NCBI RefSeq assembly: GCF_900129855.1 | Contig: NZ_LT670819.1 | Coordinates: forward strand, 1,116,001-1,180,000 | DNA: 64,000 nucleotides | From: Streptomyces sp. 3214.6 | GTDB taxonomy: Bacteria > Actinomycetota > Actinomycetes > Streptomycetales > Streptomycetaceae | Reading direction: 5' to 3' | Shown here: in pieces, positions 54,221-62,660 of the stretch | How positions within the stretch are numbered: the stretch's first letter is position 1 | Layout: each line of letters starts with the position of its first letter | The notes under the pieces: model-generated | What the model saw: the letters and a program-made list of their open reading frames with translations, nothing else | Database searches by the model: none | What the model was told of the DNA's origin: nothing | Made by a program: the position numbers and the translations under genes

Positions 54221-55612
54221 TCACTCGTCGTTCACCCAGCGCATGAGCCGTTGCAGGGGGTAGAAGCCGTCGTGGGAGAGGCCCGGCGGCATGCCGCCGG
54301 CTCTGCCGAGGGAGACCACACGTTGTACGCCGGCGCAGGCGAGGGCGTCGCGCAGTTCCGCCTTGCGGGCGTCGGGGTACACGCCGACCGTCTGGGTGGC
54401 CACCCCGGCGTGCGTGACGGCTTCGGAGAGTGCGGCCACCGGGACGACGTTGACGATCTTCCCGTCGGGGTGGAAGTCCACCGGCTCCGGGGAGCGGATG
54501 ACCAGGCCTCGCCCCTCGTAGCCGCCCCACACCCGGTAGTCGGGCATCAACGACCGCAGGACGTCGATCTCCTCACGGAGCTCCCCGGGGACCTTCGGGC
54601 CGTCGGCCGAGCTGAACTCCCGTGCTGTTCCCAGGCGTTCGCACAGCAGCGCGGCGTAGCGGTCGGCGTCCTCCTCGGTGCCTTCGACGAACTGGAAGCG
54701 GCTGGCCACGCACGCCTGCTGGTTGAAGAACGTGGCGTCCACGGCGCCCGCGTCGGCTGCCAGTGCCAGCGACTGCGGCGAGCCGAAGGCCTCGCGGCCG
54801 ATCAGCGAGATGGAGGTCTTGGGGTCGAAGGAGACGAGCTCCAACCCCGGACCGACGTATTTCAGCGCCCCGCGGATGGTGGCCTCGCCGCCCCAGGCGA
54901 CCAGCTTGTCGAAGAACTGCGGGCGGAACAGGACGCTCTCGACCGTCTCGTCGCCGCCGCGCCAGTACACCGCCGAGAAGGAGCGGACCACCGGGTGGCC
55001 GGGGGCCACGCCGGCCATCGTGCGCAGGATCGCGGTCGCCGTGAACAGGTCGTTGGAGGGCAGCTTCAGCAGGTTGACGCCCTTGGTGAGGGCTCCGCGC
55101 ACGACGGACATCGCGGCGACGCCGGGGGCGTTGCCGGCGATGATGTGCACGAGACGGGGCGGGAACGCACGGGTCGCCGCGGTACGGCCCTCGGGCAGCC
55201 GCACCTCGCGCCAGCCGTCGAGCACGTCCGCGCCACCGAGTTCGTGGTCGATCTGCGCGTACAGGCCGGGGCGCTGGAAGGTGCGCCACAGCACGGCGTA
55301 GGCGCGCTCCAGCACCTCCGCGGGGAGCGGGCTGACCCGGACCATGCGGTCCAGGGCTTCGGCGAGCAGGCCCTCGCGGTCCGCTCTGAGGGCCTCGCCG
55401 GTCTCCACCAGCAGGTCGACGATCTCCGCGACGGGCACATGGAAGGCGGGGCCGGGTTCGGTGCGGGGCCACACGAGGCGGTCCAGGTCGAGCGCGGGTG
55501 CGGTGAAGGCGGTGTCCGCGCGGCCGTGGGTGGTGTGCGGACCGGCGTCGACCTCGCCGCGGATCACATGGGCGACCGCCACTGGGTCCGCTGCCGTTGT
55601 CGTGGGCCTCAT
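54221..55612 (-). CDS. LuxC-like acyl-CoA reductase
   Basis: The 463-residue protein resembles the PF05893 LuxC family: FPPRLVHIIAGNAPGVAAM near residue 150, GVNLLKLPSNDLFTATAIL, GGEATIRGALKYVG, and FFNQQACVASRFQF with the candidate acyl-accepting cysteine. LuxC reduces an activated acyl group to aldehyde with NADPH in luminous bacteria. The start at 55610-55612 overlaps the LuxE-like stop in ATGA. No luciferase genes are in view, so the aldehyde must have another use. Confidence 0.83.
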   Translation of the reverse strand: MRPTTTAADPVAVAHVIRGEVDAGPHTTHGRADTAFTAPALDLDRLVWPRTEPGPAFHVPVAEIVDLLVETGEALRADREGLLAEALDRMVRVSPLPAEVLERAYAVLWRTFQRPGLYAQIDHELGGADVLDGWREVRLPEGRTAATRAFPPRLVHIIAGNAPGVAAMSVVRGALTKGVNLLKLPSNDLFTATAILRTMAGVAPGHPVVRSFSAVYWRGGDETVESVLFRPQFFDKLVAWGGEATIRGALKYVGPGLELVSFDPKTSISLIGREAFGSPQSLALAADAGAVDATFFNQQACVASRFQFVEGTEEDADRYAALLCERLGTAREFSSADGPKVPGELREEIDVLRSLMPDYRVWGGYEGRGLVIRSPEPVDFHPDGKIVNVVPVAALSEAVTHAGVATQTVGVYPDARKAELRDALACAGVQRVVSLGRAGGMPPGLSHDGFYPLQRLMRWVNDE

Positions 55613-56961
55613 CCGTGGATCATCCCCCGCACATAGGAGTCGAGTGTCGCGGCGCAGGTGATCTTGTCGTCGCCGCCGAGGTCGCCGTAGCGCCGGATGT
55701 CGGGCAGGACCGTCGGTCCCGCTCTGCCGCAGTCGCACGGGGAGAAGTCCACGAAGACCCGGTCGCCGCTGATCAGCCCGCCCCAGCGGCCGGAGAGGGA
55801 GACGTCCAGGAAGGCGAACCGGCCCTCCACGACGCCGTGTTCCGTGTTCAGGAGTGTCTCGCCCGGCGCGTCGAGGACGAGGGGGATCACCCATGGCGGT
55901 AGGTGGTAGTTGCCCTTCTCGCAGGCGAGACAGGACCCCTGGAGCTCCGTCATGCCGTAGCTGCGGACTCGCCGTACGCCGTCGTAGAAGGCGGCGAACT
56001 GCGTCTGGTAGTCGTCGGGCAGCGCGCGGCCCTTGTTGCCGCCGCCGCTGAGCACGAGGGTGTCGGGGTGCAGGCTTCCGTCGGGTACGCCGCGGGCTCG
56101 CAGGGCCTGGATCAGCGTGAACTGCTGGTTGTTCATCCCGGCGATCAGCAGCGGCTCGTCGCGGTGCGCGGCGATGTCGTCGACGATCTGGGCCATGGCC
56201 GCGCCCAACTCCTCCTCACAGGCCTCCGACGCGGTTTCGAAGGAGCTGATCTCCTGCGGGGTCGCGCTGCCTTCGGCCATCCGGCGGCGCAGCAGCGCGC
56301 TGCTCATCAGCTCGGCGACCCGCATCGGGTCCTCGGTGAGCAGCCGGGTCCGGCCCGGCTGGGCGAAGACGTCCGCGTGCCACCGGAATCCGTCGATGGA
56401 GCGCATCGGGCCGCTGGCCGGCGCGAGCAGGTAGCCGCGGCGGGCGGGCTTCGGCGGGAGCGGATCGGGCCAGCAGGTGAGGTGCTCCAGGATGTCGCGG
56501 AGAAATCTCAGGTCGCTCGCGTCGCAGTTGAGAAAGGACACCTTCCCGGAGGTGCCGCTGGTGATGTAGGGCCGGTGTCCGGCGGCCGTGATGCGCTCGG
56601 TCCACTCGTCGATGTCGCGGACGCCGTCCAGGTCGACGTCGTCCGCCTCGACCGAGGACACGGTCGTGTACCAGCGCAGCAGCCGGTCCCACCGGCCGGC
56701 GGTGATGAGGGAGAGGGGGTACGACTTGTAGCTGGTGTGGGAGAACAGCAGCGGTACGAGGTCGTCGAGTCCTGTGATCTCGTGTAGGCCGCTCTCCTGC
56801 GCCCGGGTGCGCAGCAGCGGGATGCGCTCGCGGTGGACGGCGAAGGCCTCCCGGGCGGCTTCGAGTTGCAGCTCCTTCAGGTCGTCGGCGGGTTGGTCGA
56901 AGGGGTCGGCGGACCGGACCAGGGAGCGGATCTGTTCGCGTGTGCCGAGCACAGCACCCAC
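55609..56961 (-). CDS. LuxE-like acyl-protein synthetase
   Basis: The 450-residue adenylating enzyme has the signature ITSGTSGKVSFLNCD near residue 133, LSGGGNKGRALPDDY near 304, and GMTELQGSCLACEKGNYHLP near 341 with cysteines that may accept an acyl group. PF04443 LuxE proteins activate a carboxylic acid with ATP and pass it to LuxC. The start is GTG at 56959-56961. The gene follows livF with a one-base gap, so transporter and reductase genes form one transcript. Confidence 0.83.
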   Translation of the reverse strand: MGAVLGTREQIRSLVRSADPFDQPADDLKELQLEAAREAFAVHRERIPLLRTRAQESGLHEITGLDDLVPLLFSHTSYKSYPLSLITAGRWDRLLRWYTTVSSVEADDVDLDGVRDIDEWTERITAAGHRPYITSGTSGKVSFLNCDASDLRFLRDILEHLTCWPDPLPPKPARRGYLLAPASGPMRSIDGFRWHADVFAQPGRTRLLTEDPMRVAELMSSALLRRRMAEGSATPQEISSFETASEACEEELGAAMAQIVDDIAAHRDEPLLIAGMNNQQFTLIQALRARGVPDGSLHPDTLVLSGGGNKGRALPDDYQTQFAAFYDGVRRVRSYGMTELQGSCLACEKGNYHLPPWVIPLVLDAPGETLLNTEHGVVEGRFAFLDVSLSGRWGGLISGDRVFVDFSPCDCGRAGPTVLPDIRRYGDLGGDDKITCAATLDSYVRGMIHG

Positions 56962-56962
56962 C

Positions 56963-57676
56963 TCAATCAGTCGTGGCAGTCGTCTTTTCGGCGAGGTAGG
57001 ACGATTCGATCGCGTCCAGATCGCCGCGCAGTTCCTGCGGGGTGCCGGTCATGGTGATGCGGCCGCGGTGCAGGACGTACACGCGGTCCGCGATGTCCAG
57101 CACCTTGCGGACGTGTTGTTCGACCAGCAGCGCGCCGAGGCCGCGGTCGGCCGCCTCGCGCACCGCGCGCAGGAGACGGTCGACCACGATCGGGGCGAGA
57201 CCGAGGGACAGTTCGTCCGCGAGGAGCAGCTTCGGGGCGCGGCACAGCGCGCGGGCCAGCGACAGCATCTGCTGCTCGCCGCCGGACAGCATGCCCGCGC
57301 CGGTCTTCAGTCGTTTCTCGAGCTCGGGGAAGAGCTCCAGGGCCTGCTGGGTCGCGACTCGTCCGACGCGGAGGTTGTCCGCGGTGTCGAGCCGGGTGAA
57401 GACGGCCCGCTCGCCGACGTACGCGAGGCCCTGGCGGGCGCGGCGGTGCAGCGGTGCGCGGCCGTTGTCGCCGAGCCAGCGCACCTCGCCGGTCATCGGG
57501 GCCAGGTCGCCCGAGAGCACCCGCAGTGTCGTGGTCTTGCCCGCGCCGTTGGGGCCGAGCAGGGCGACGATCTCGCCGGGGCGGACCTCCAGGGCGAGGT
57601 CGCGTACGACGGGTTGGGTGCCGTATCCGGCGGACAGGGCGCGGGCTTCGATCAGGGGTGGCCCGGGGTCGTGCAC
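56963..57676 (-). CDS. LivF-type ABC transporter ATP-binding protein
   Basis: The 237-residue ATPase has Walker A GPNGAGKTT near residue 39, signature MLSGGEQQMLSLARALCR, and LLADELSLGLAP in place of the usual DEPSxGL. It matches LivF of branched-chain-amino-acid-type (HAAT) importers. The partner LivG is fused to the permeases in the divergent gene. The start is GTG. Confidence 0.9.
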   Translation of the reverse strand: MHDPGPPLIEARALSAGYGTQPVVRDLALEVRPGEIVALLGPNGAGKTTTLRVLSGDLAPMTGEVRWLGDNGRAPLHRRARQGLAYVGERAVFTRLDTADNLRVGRVATQQALELFPELEKRLKTGAGMLSGGEQQMLSLARALCRAPKLLLADELSLGLAPIVVDRLLRAVREAADRGLGALLVEQHVRKVLDIADRVYVLHRGRITMTGTPQELRGDLDAIESSYLAEKTTATTD

Positions 57677-57715
57677 GGACGTTCTCCTTTGCTCGGGCTC
57701 CGGTGCGTCGGACGG

Positions 57716-58954
57716 TCAGCCTGCCGACATGGCCGTCAGTACCTTGCGGACGTCGACGAAGGTCGAGCCCTGCTTCGCCCACTCGATCTTGCCGTCGCGG
57801 ATGGTCAGTTCGGTGGCGGTGGTGTTGTGGATGCGGTCGAGTCCCTTGATCGGCAGGGCGGTCGACGCCTTCCAGGTCAGGGGCGGGGTGAGACCGCCGG
57901 TGTCGATGCCGGAGGTGCTGTTCAGTTCCTGCACCAGGGCCTTGGAGGAGATCGTCGTCAGCTTCCCGGCCGCCTGGGTGAGGACCTTGAAGGCCACCCA
58001 GGTCGTCTCGTTCGCGCCGTTGCTCGTGTCGATGTCGGTGCCCTTGGCGGCAGCTACGAAGTCCTTCCAGACGGCGTCGGAGGTCGGCGGGTAGTAGCCG
58101 GTGATCGCCGCGCCCTCCAGCGGGCTGCCGCTGCCCCCGGTGGTCTCGGCCAGTTCGGGGGTGAGGTTGCCGACGACGCTGCCGAGCCTGGTCTTCGCGC
58201 CGGACTGTACGTACGCCTTCACGAACAGGTCCGAGTGCGTGCCCAGGATGACGCTCACGCAGTCGCTGCCCTTGGTGGCGGCGGCGACCTGCGGGGCGAG
58301 GTCGGTGGCGGTGACCGGCACCTTGAGGTCCTTGGGCGCCGTGCCTCCGGCGGAGGTGGCGCCGAGGGTGAGGAACTGCGAGACGATGGCGGCGGCCGCG
58401 AGGTCGTAGCGTACGCCGGAGATCTTCTTGCAGCCGTCCTCCACCAGCTGCCGCCCGTGGGCCGCGAACACCGCGGGAGTTCCGCCGTTGACGGGGAACG
58501 ACAGGGGGTTGGAGAACTCCGCCGCCGAGACGCCGGTGCCGCCGATGTAGGGGATGCCGGCCTTCTGCAGGATGGGCATGTAGCGGTCGCCGGCGAGGCT
58601 GTACGAGCCCACCACCGCGACGACCTTCTCGGCGACCGCCTGCTGGGCGCACTTCTCGGCCTCGTCGGGGTCGTTCTTCTCGTTGCAGGTGAGCACCTTC
58701 AGCGGGCCGCCCTTGATGCCTCCGTTGGCGTTGATCCACTTCTCGTAGGCCTGGGCGGTGAGCCGGACGCCGGGCTGGGCGCTGCCCTGGGTGTCCTCCG
58801 GGTTCCAGACCATCACCTTGACCGGCGTGCCCTTCAGGGCGGAGGTCTCCGCGGAGCTGCCGGACGCCTCTCCCCCGCAGCCGGCGGCGAGCAGGGCTCC
58901 GGTCACCGCGAGACAGCTCGCTGCGGTGGTTCTGCGTCGGCGTGAGTCGTTCAT
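57716..58954 (-). CDS. LivK-type substrate-binding lipoprotein
   Basis: The 412-residue protein has a signal with lipobox LLAAGC (Cys26) and a type-I binding fold (QAYEKWINANGGIKGGPLKV, VVGSYSLAGDRYMPILQKAG). HAAT binding proteins of this kind often bind aromatic or aliphatic carboxylates besides amino acids. GGAGGA lies five bases before the ATG. The gene is first in the minus-strand operon with livF, the LuxE-like and the LuxC-like genes. Confidence 0.9.
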   Translation of the reverse strand: MNDSRRRRTTAASCLAVTGALLAAGCGGEASGSSAETSALKGTPVKVMVWNPEDTQGSAQPGVRLTAQAYEKWINANGGIKGGPLKVLTCNEKNDPDEAEKCAQQAVAEKVVAVVGSYSLAGDRYMPILQKAGIPYIGGTGVSAAEFSNPLSFPVNGGTPAVFAAHGRQLVEDGCKKISGVRYDLAAAAIVSQFLTLGATSAGGTAPKDLKVPVTATDLAPQVAAATKGSDCVSVILGTHSDLFVKAYVQSGAKTRLGSVVGNLTPELAETTGGSGSPLEGAAITGYYPPTSDAVWKDFVAAAKGTDIDTSNGANETTWVAFKVLTQAAGKLTTISSKALVQELNSTSGIDTGGLTPPLTWKASTALPIKGLDRIHNTTATELTIRDGKIEWAKQGSTFVDVRKVLTAMSAG

Positions 58955-59046
58955 GGTTCCTCCGCGGGGGCTCTCGCCCGATGGGCGACGTCGAGATGCC
59001 GAACAGCATGGAGGCGAGACATTCGTTAGTGAAGTACTCTGGACAC

Positions 59047-59062
59047 AATTATTTAAATAATT
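59047..59062. promoter_or_regulatory. 16-bp AT-only palindrome in the divergent liv promoter
   Basis: AATTATTTAAATAATT is perfectly self-complementary and wholly A/T, very unusual in this genome. It lies between the two divergent transporter genes, 27 bp before the fused permease gene and 93 bp before the binding-protein gene. GTCT is repeated three times just after it. Confidence 0.65.
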
Positions 59063-59088
59063 AGTCTGTCTGTCTGGAGGTGCCACAG

Positions 59089-61785
59089 ATGGACGACGTT
59101 CTGCGTTTCGCACTGCTCGGCCTGGGACTCGGAGCCCTTTACGCACTCACCGCGCACGGCATCGTGCTGGTCTACCGGGGCTCCGGGGTCCTGAACCTCG
59201 CGCACGGCGCGATCGGGATGGCGGGCGCCTACGTGCAGTGGGAGCTGGCCGCCCACCACGATGTCCCCTACTGGCCCGCCACCGCGTGCGGGGTCCTCGC
59301 CTCCGCGGTGCTGGGCGTCCTCACGCACCTGCTGGTGCTGCGCCCGCTGCGCCGCGCGTCCACCCTCGCCCGGCTGGTCGGCACTCTGGCGGTGTTCATC
59401 GTGCTCACCGCGATCGCCCTCAAACGCTACGGTGACGACCTGCAGCTGGTGCCGGGCAAACTGCCCACCCGGCTGCTGACGATCGCCGGGGCGACCGTCT
59501 CCGAGGACCGTGTGTGGCTGCTCGGCATCGCGGTCGCCGTGACCGCGGTCCTCCATCTCCTCTACAAACGCACCCTGTTCGGTCTGGGCACCACCGCGGT
59601 CGCGGAGAACGAGGGCGTCGCCGCCTCGCTCGGCTGGTCCCCCGACCTGGTCGCCACCGGCAACTGGGCGCTCGGCTCGGCGCTCGCGGGACTGACGGGC
59701 ATCCTGATCGTGCCGGTCATCGGTCTGTCGGTGAGCGGACTGACCACCCTCCTGCTGAGCGCGCTGGCCGCCGCCCTGGTCGGCAGGTTCTCCTCGTTCC
59801 CCGTCACGCTGGCGGGCGGTCTGGTCATCGGGATCGTGCAGTCCGAGCTGACCCGCTTCGGCTCCGACGTCACCGGCCTCGCCTCGTCGGTGCCCTTCCT
59901 CTTCATCGCCCTGGCGCTGGTCGCCCGGGGCCGGGCGCTGCCGCTGCGCGGCACGTTCCTGGACCGGCTGCCGGCCCTGGGCACCGGCAGGGTGCGCCCC
60001 GTGCCTCTGACTGCGGCCGTCGTGGTCGGGCTGGGGCTGGTGAGCGTGTCGACGCCGCTGTGGGCCGACGCCATCACCAACACGCTGGTGCTGTCGCTGA
60101 TCACCCTGTCGCTCGTCGTGGTCACCGGGTACGCCGGGCAGGTCTCCCTGGCGGCCTACGCCCTCGCCGGGACGGGCGCCTTCATCGCGGGGCACGCATC
60201 GGCCGACTGGGGCTGGCCGTTCGAACTGGCCCTGCTGGCCGGTGTGTTGGGCACGGTGCCGATCGGCATGCTGTTCGCGCTCCCGGCGGTCCGCACCCGC
60301 GGCGTCAACCTCGCGATCATCACCCTCGGGCTCGGCACCACCCTGGAGGCGATGATCTTCCAGAACACCGGCCTGTCGACGACACCGGGCAGCGACGGCA
60401 TCGCGGTGGGCCACCAGACACTCTTCGGGATCAGCATCTCCGGCGTCGACCATCCCCAGCGGTACGCCGCCCTGGTGCTCGCGCTGTTCGTGGCCGCCGC
60501 CCTCGTCGTCGCCAACGTACGGCGCAGCCGCACCGGCCGCCGGCTCGTCGCCGTACGGGCGAACGAACGGGCCGCCGCCGCCCTCGGCATCGACGTCCGC
60601 GCGGCCAAGCTCTACGCCTTCGGCCTCTCCGCCGCCATCGCCGCGCTCGCCGGAGTGCTCACCGGCTTCCGGTCCACCTCGGTGGTCTTCTCCGACTTCG
60701 CCTCCTTCGACTCCATCACCGCGCTCGGGCTCGCGGTCATCGGCGGTGTCGGCTTCCTCGTCGGCCCGCTGTTCGGCGCGACCTTCGCCGCGGGCACGGT
60801 GGGCGCCCGGTTCGGGGACCTGGTGCTGCCCGGGCTGAGCGAGTGGATGCCGCTGATCGGCGGGATCGTCCTGGTGCTGACGCTGGTGGGCAACCAGGAC
60901 GGCATCGGCAAGGAGGTCGGCCGGCAGGCGGAGACCGTCCGGCACCGGCTGTTCCGGCAGCACGACACGGTCACGGCTGCGGCGCCTACGGCAGAAGAGG
61001 CGGTCGTGCCGCGCGCCGCGCCGCTCCCTCTCCAGGTGCGGGACCTGACCGTCCGCTACGGCGGTGTCGTCGCCGTCGACGGACTCTCGCTGGACGTCGA
61101 GCCGGGCCGGGTCGTGGGTCTCATCGGACCCAACGGCGCCGGCAAGACCTCCGCCATCGACGCCGTCACCGGTTTCACCCGGGCCGCGTCCGGGGGTGTG
61201 CGCCTCGGCGACCGGGAGGTGACCCGCATGCCGGTGCACCGGCGGGCCGCGGCCGGCCTCAGCCGGTCCTTCCAGTCACTGGAGCTGTTCGAGGACATGA
61301 CCGTGCGGGACAACCTGTACGCGGCCTGCGACCGGCCCGGCCGGTGGGCATGGCTCACGGATCTGGTCCGTCCCGGCAGCCGCCCGCTGCCCTCCCATGT
61401 GCTCGTAGCCGTGCGGGATTTCGGTCTCCAGGACGGTCTGGATCGGCCGGTGGGCGATCTGTCCTACGGGGAGCGACGGCTGCTGGCCATCGCCCGTGCG
61501 GTGGCGGCCTCCCCGTCCGTGCTGCTCCTCGACGAACCGGCCGCGGGCCTGTCGGACGACGAGACGCGGGAACTGGCCCATCTGGTACGGCGTTTGGCCG
61601 ACGGCTGGGGCATGGGGGTGCTTCTCGTCGAGCACGACGTCGACATGGTCATGAGCGTCTGCGACCAGGTCGTGGTGCTGGACTTCGGGCGCCGGATCTG
61701 CGCCGGCACGCCCGTGGAGGTACGCCGTGATCCTGCCGTCAGGGCGGCGTACCTGGGCGACCTGGAGCCGGAGACACTGTCCTGA
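59089..61785 (+). CDS. Tripartite LivH-LivM-LivG fusion (two permeases plus ATPase)
   Basis: The 898-residue protein joins three subunits. Residues 1-290 are LivH-like (GAIGMAGAYVQWELAA, AENEGVAASLGWSP). Residues 303-600 are LivM-like (RRLVAVRANERAAAALGIDV, FRSTSVVFSDFASFDSITAL). Residues 647-898 are a LivG ATPase with Walker A GPNGAGKTS near 679, LSYGERRLLAIARA, and LLLDEPAAGLSDDE. GGAGG lies eight bases before the ATG. LivM-LivG fusions are known in actinobacteria, and a full three-part chain is less usual. LivF and the binding protein come from the divergent operon. Confidence 0.92.
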   Translation: MDDVLRFALLGLGLGALYALTAHGIVLVYRGSGVLNLAHGAIGMAGAYVQWELAAHHDVPYWPATACGVLASAVLGVLTHLLVLRPLRRASTLARLVGTLAVFIVLTAIALKRYGDDLQLVPGKLPTRLLTIAGATVSEDRVWLLGIAVAVTAVLHLLYKRTLFGLGTTAVAENEGVAASLGWSPDLVATGNWALGSALAGLTGILIVPVIGLSVSGLTTLLLSALAAALVGRFSSFPVTLAGGLVIGIVQSELTRFGSDVTGLASSVPFLFIALALVARGRALPLRGTFLDRLPALGTGRVRPVPLTAAVVVGLGLVSVSTPLWADAITNTLVLSLITLSLVVVTGYAGQVSLAAYALAGTGAFIAGHASADWGWPFELALLAGVLGTVPIGMLFALPAVRTRGVNLAIITLGLGTTLEAMIFQNTGLSTTPGSDGIAVGHQTLFGISISGVDHPQRYAALVLALFVAAALVVANVRRSRTGRRLVAVRANERAAAALGIDVRAAKLYAFGLSAAIAALAGVLTGFRSTSVVFSDFASFDSITALGLAVIGGVGFLVGPLFGATFAAGTVGARFGDLVLPGLSEWMPLIGGIVLVLTLVGNQDGIGKEVGRQAETVRHRLFRQHDTVTAAAPTAEEAVVPRAAPLPLQVRDLTVRYGGVVAVDGLSLDVEPGRVVGLIGPNGAGKTSAIDAVTGFTRAASGGVRLGDREVTRMPVHRRAAAGLSRSFQSLELFEDMTVRDNLYAACDRPGRWAWLTDLVRPGSRPLPSHVLVAVRDFGLQDGLDRPVGDLSYGERRLLAIARAVAASPSVLLLDEPAAGLSDDETRELAHLVRRLADGWGMGVLLVEHDVDMVMSVCDQVVVLDFGRRICAGTPVEVRRDPAVRAAYLGDLEPETLS

Positions 61786-61793
61786 AACGGCTC

Positions 61794-61842
61794 GGACGGC
61801 TCGCAGGGCGCCTCCCTGACCGGAAGCGCCTGCGAGCCGTCC
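61794..61842. terminator. Bidirectional terminator hairpin
   Basis: GGACGGCTCGCAGG (61794-61807) pairs with CCTGCGAGCCGTCC (61829-61842), 14 perfect bases around a 21-base loop, followed by TGTTGTT. It lies between the convergent fusion gene and SDR gene and would stop both. Confidence 0.8.
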
Positions 61843-61848
61843 TGTTGT

Positions 61849-62643
61849 TCAGGCGTCCCGCAGCTCCGCGACATAGGGGGCGTGGGAGAGCAGCCCGCCG
61901 TCCACGCGCAGGGTGTGCCCGGTGATGAAGGCCGACTCGTCGGAGGCGAGGAAGACGACGGCCGCGGCGACGTCCTCCGGGCGTCCCAGGCGTGGCGTGA
62001 GGTGATGGCGCAGCATCGCCTCCCGGATCGCCCCGTGCGCCGAGCCGGAGCTCGCCGGCGTGACGATGAACCCGGGCGCGACGGCGTTGCAGCGCACGCC
62101 CTGTTTGCCGTACTGGGTGGCGACGTACTGCGTGAGGTTGATGAGGGCCGCCTTGGAGGCGCCGTACGCGGGATTGCGCAGGTCGCCCGCAAGCCCGGAA
62201 CCGGACGAGGTGTTGATGATCGAGCCGCCGCCGCGGGCGATCAGGTGCGGGACGGCGGCCTGGATGGCGACCATGGTCCCGCGCAGGTTGATCCGCATCG
62301 TGTCGTCCCACACCGCCGGGTCGGCGTCGACCACGGCGCGGTCCTGCCGGGCGGCCAGGTGGGTGGCCGCCGCGTTGTTGTGCAGCACGTCGAGGCCGCC
62401 GTAGGACTCGACCGCGGCGGCCACCATGGCGCGTACGCTGTCGACGTCACCCAGGTCGACGGTGAGCGCCGTGGCGGAGCCTCCGGCGGCGCGGATCTCC
62501 TCCGTGACCGCGTCGGCGCCGTCGGCGTTCAGGTCGGCGACGACCGTGTGCGCTCCCTCCGCCGCCACGCGGCGTGCGGTCGCCGCGCCGATGCCGGAGG
62601 CGGCCCCGGTGACGATCGCGATCTTGTCCTGGAGGCGTCCCAT
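61849..62643 (-). CDS. Short-chain dehydrogenase/reductase
   Basis: The 264-residue classical SDR has TGAASGIGAATA near residue 12 for NAD(P) binding, HNNAAATH in place of NNAG, and the catalytic YGASK (PAYGASKAALINL). Asp in VADLNADG suggests NAD+ preference. It could oxidise an acyl or alcohol intermediate made in this locus. It lies 17 bp after the thiolase gene on the same strand. Confidence 0.9.
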   Translation of the reverse strand: MGRLQDKIAIVTGAASGIGAATARRVAAEGAHTVVADLNADGADAVTEEIRAAGGSATALTVDLGDVDSVRAMVAAAVESYGGLDVLHNNAAATHLAARQDRAVVDADPAVWDDTMRINLRGTMVAIQAAVPHLIARGGGSIINTSSGSGLAGDLRNPAYGASKAALINLTQYVATQYGKQGVRCNAVAPGFIVTPASSGSAHGAIREAMLRHHLTPRLGRPEDVAAAVVFLASDESAFITGHTLRVDGGLLSHAPYVAELRDA

Positions 62644-62660
62644 TGGCCGAACCGCCTTTC

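Noticed and set aside
54221..56961. LuxC/LuxE genes considered as a bioluminescence operon
   Set aside because: No luxA, luxB, luxD or luxG genes are in the window, and the genes sit with an importer instead.
59053..61239. 728-residue minus-strand open frame over the LivHMG fusion
   Set aside because: Product is Gly/Arg/Gln-rich with no family; the plus strand holds a convincing transporter.
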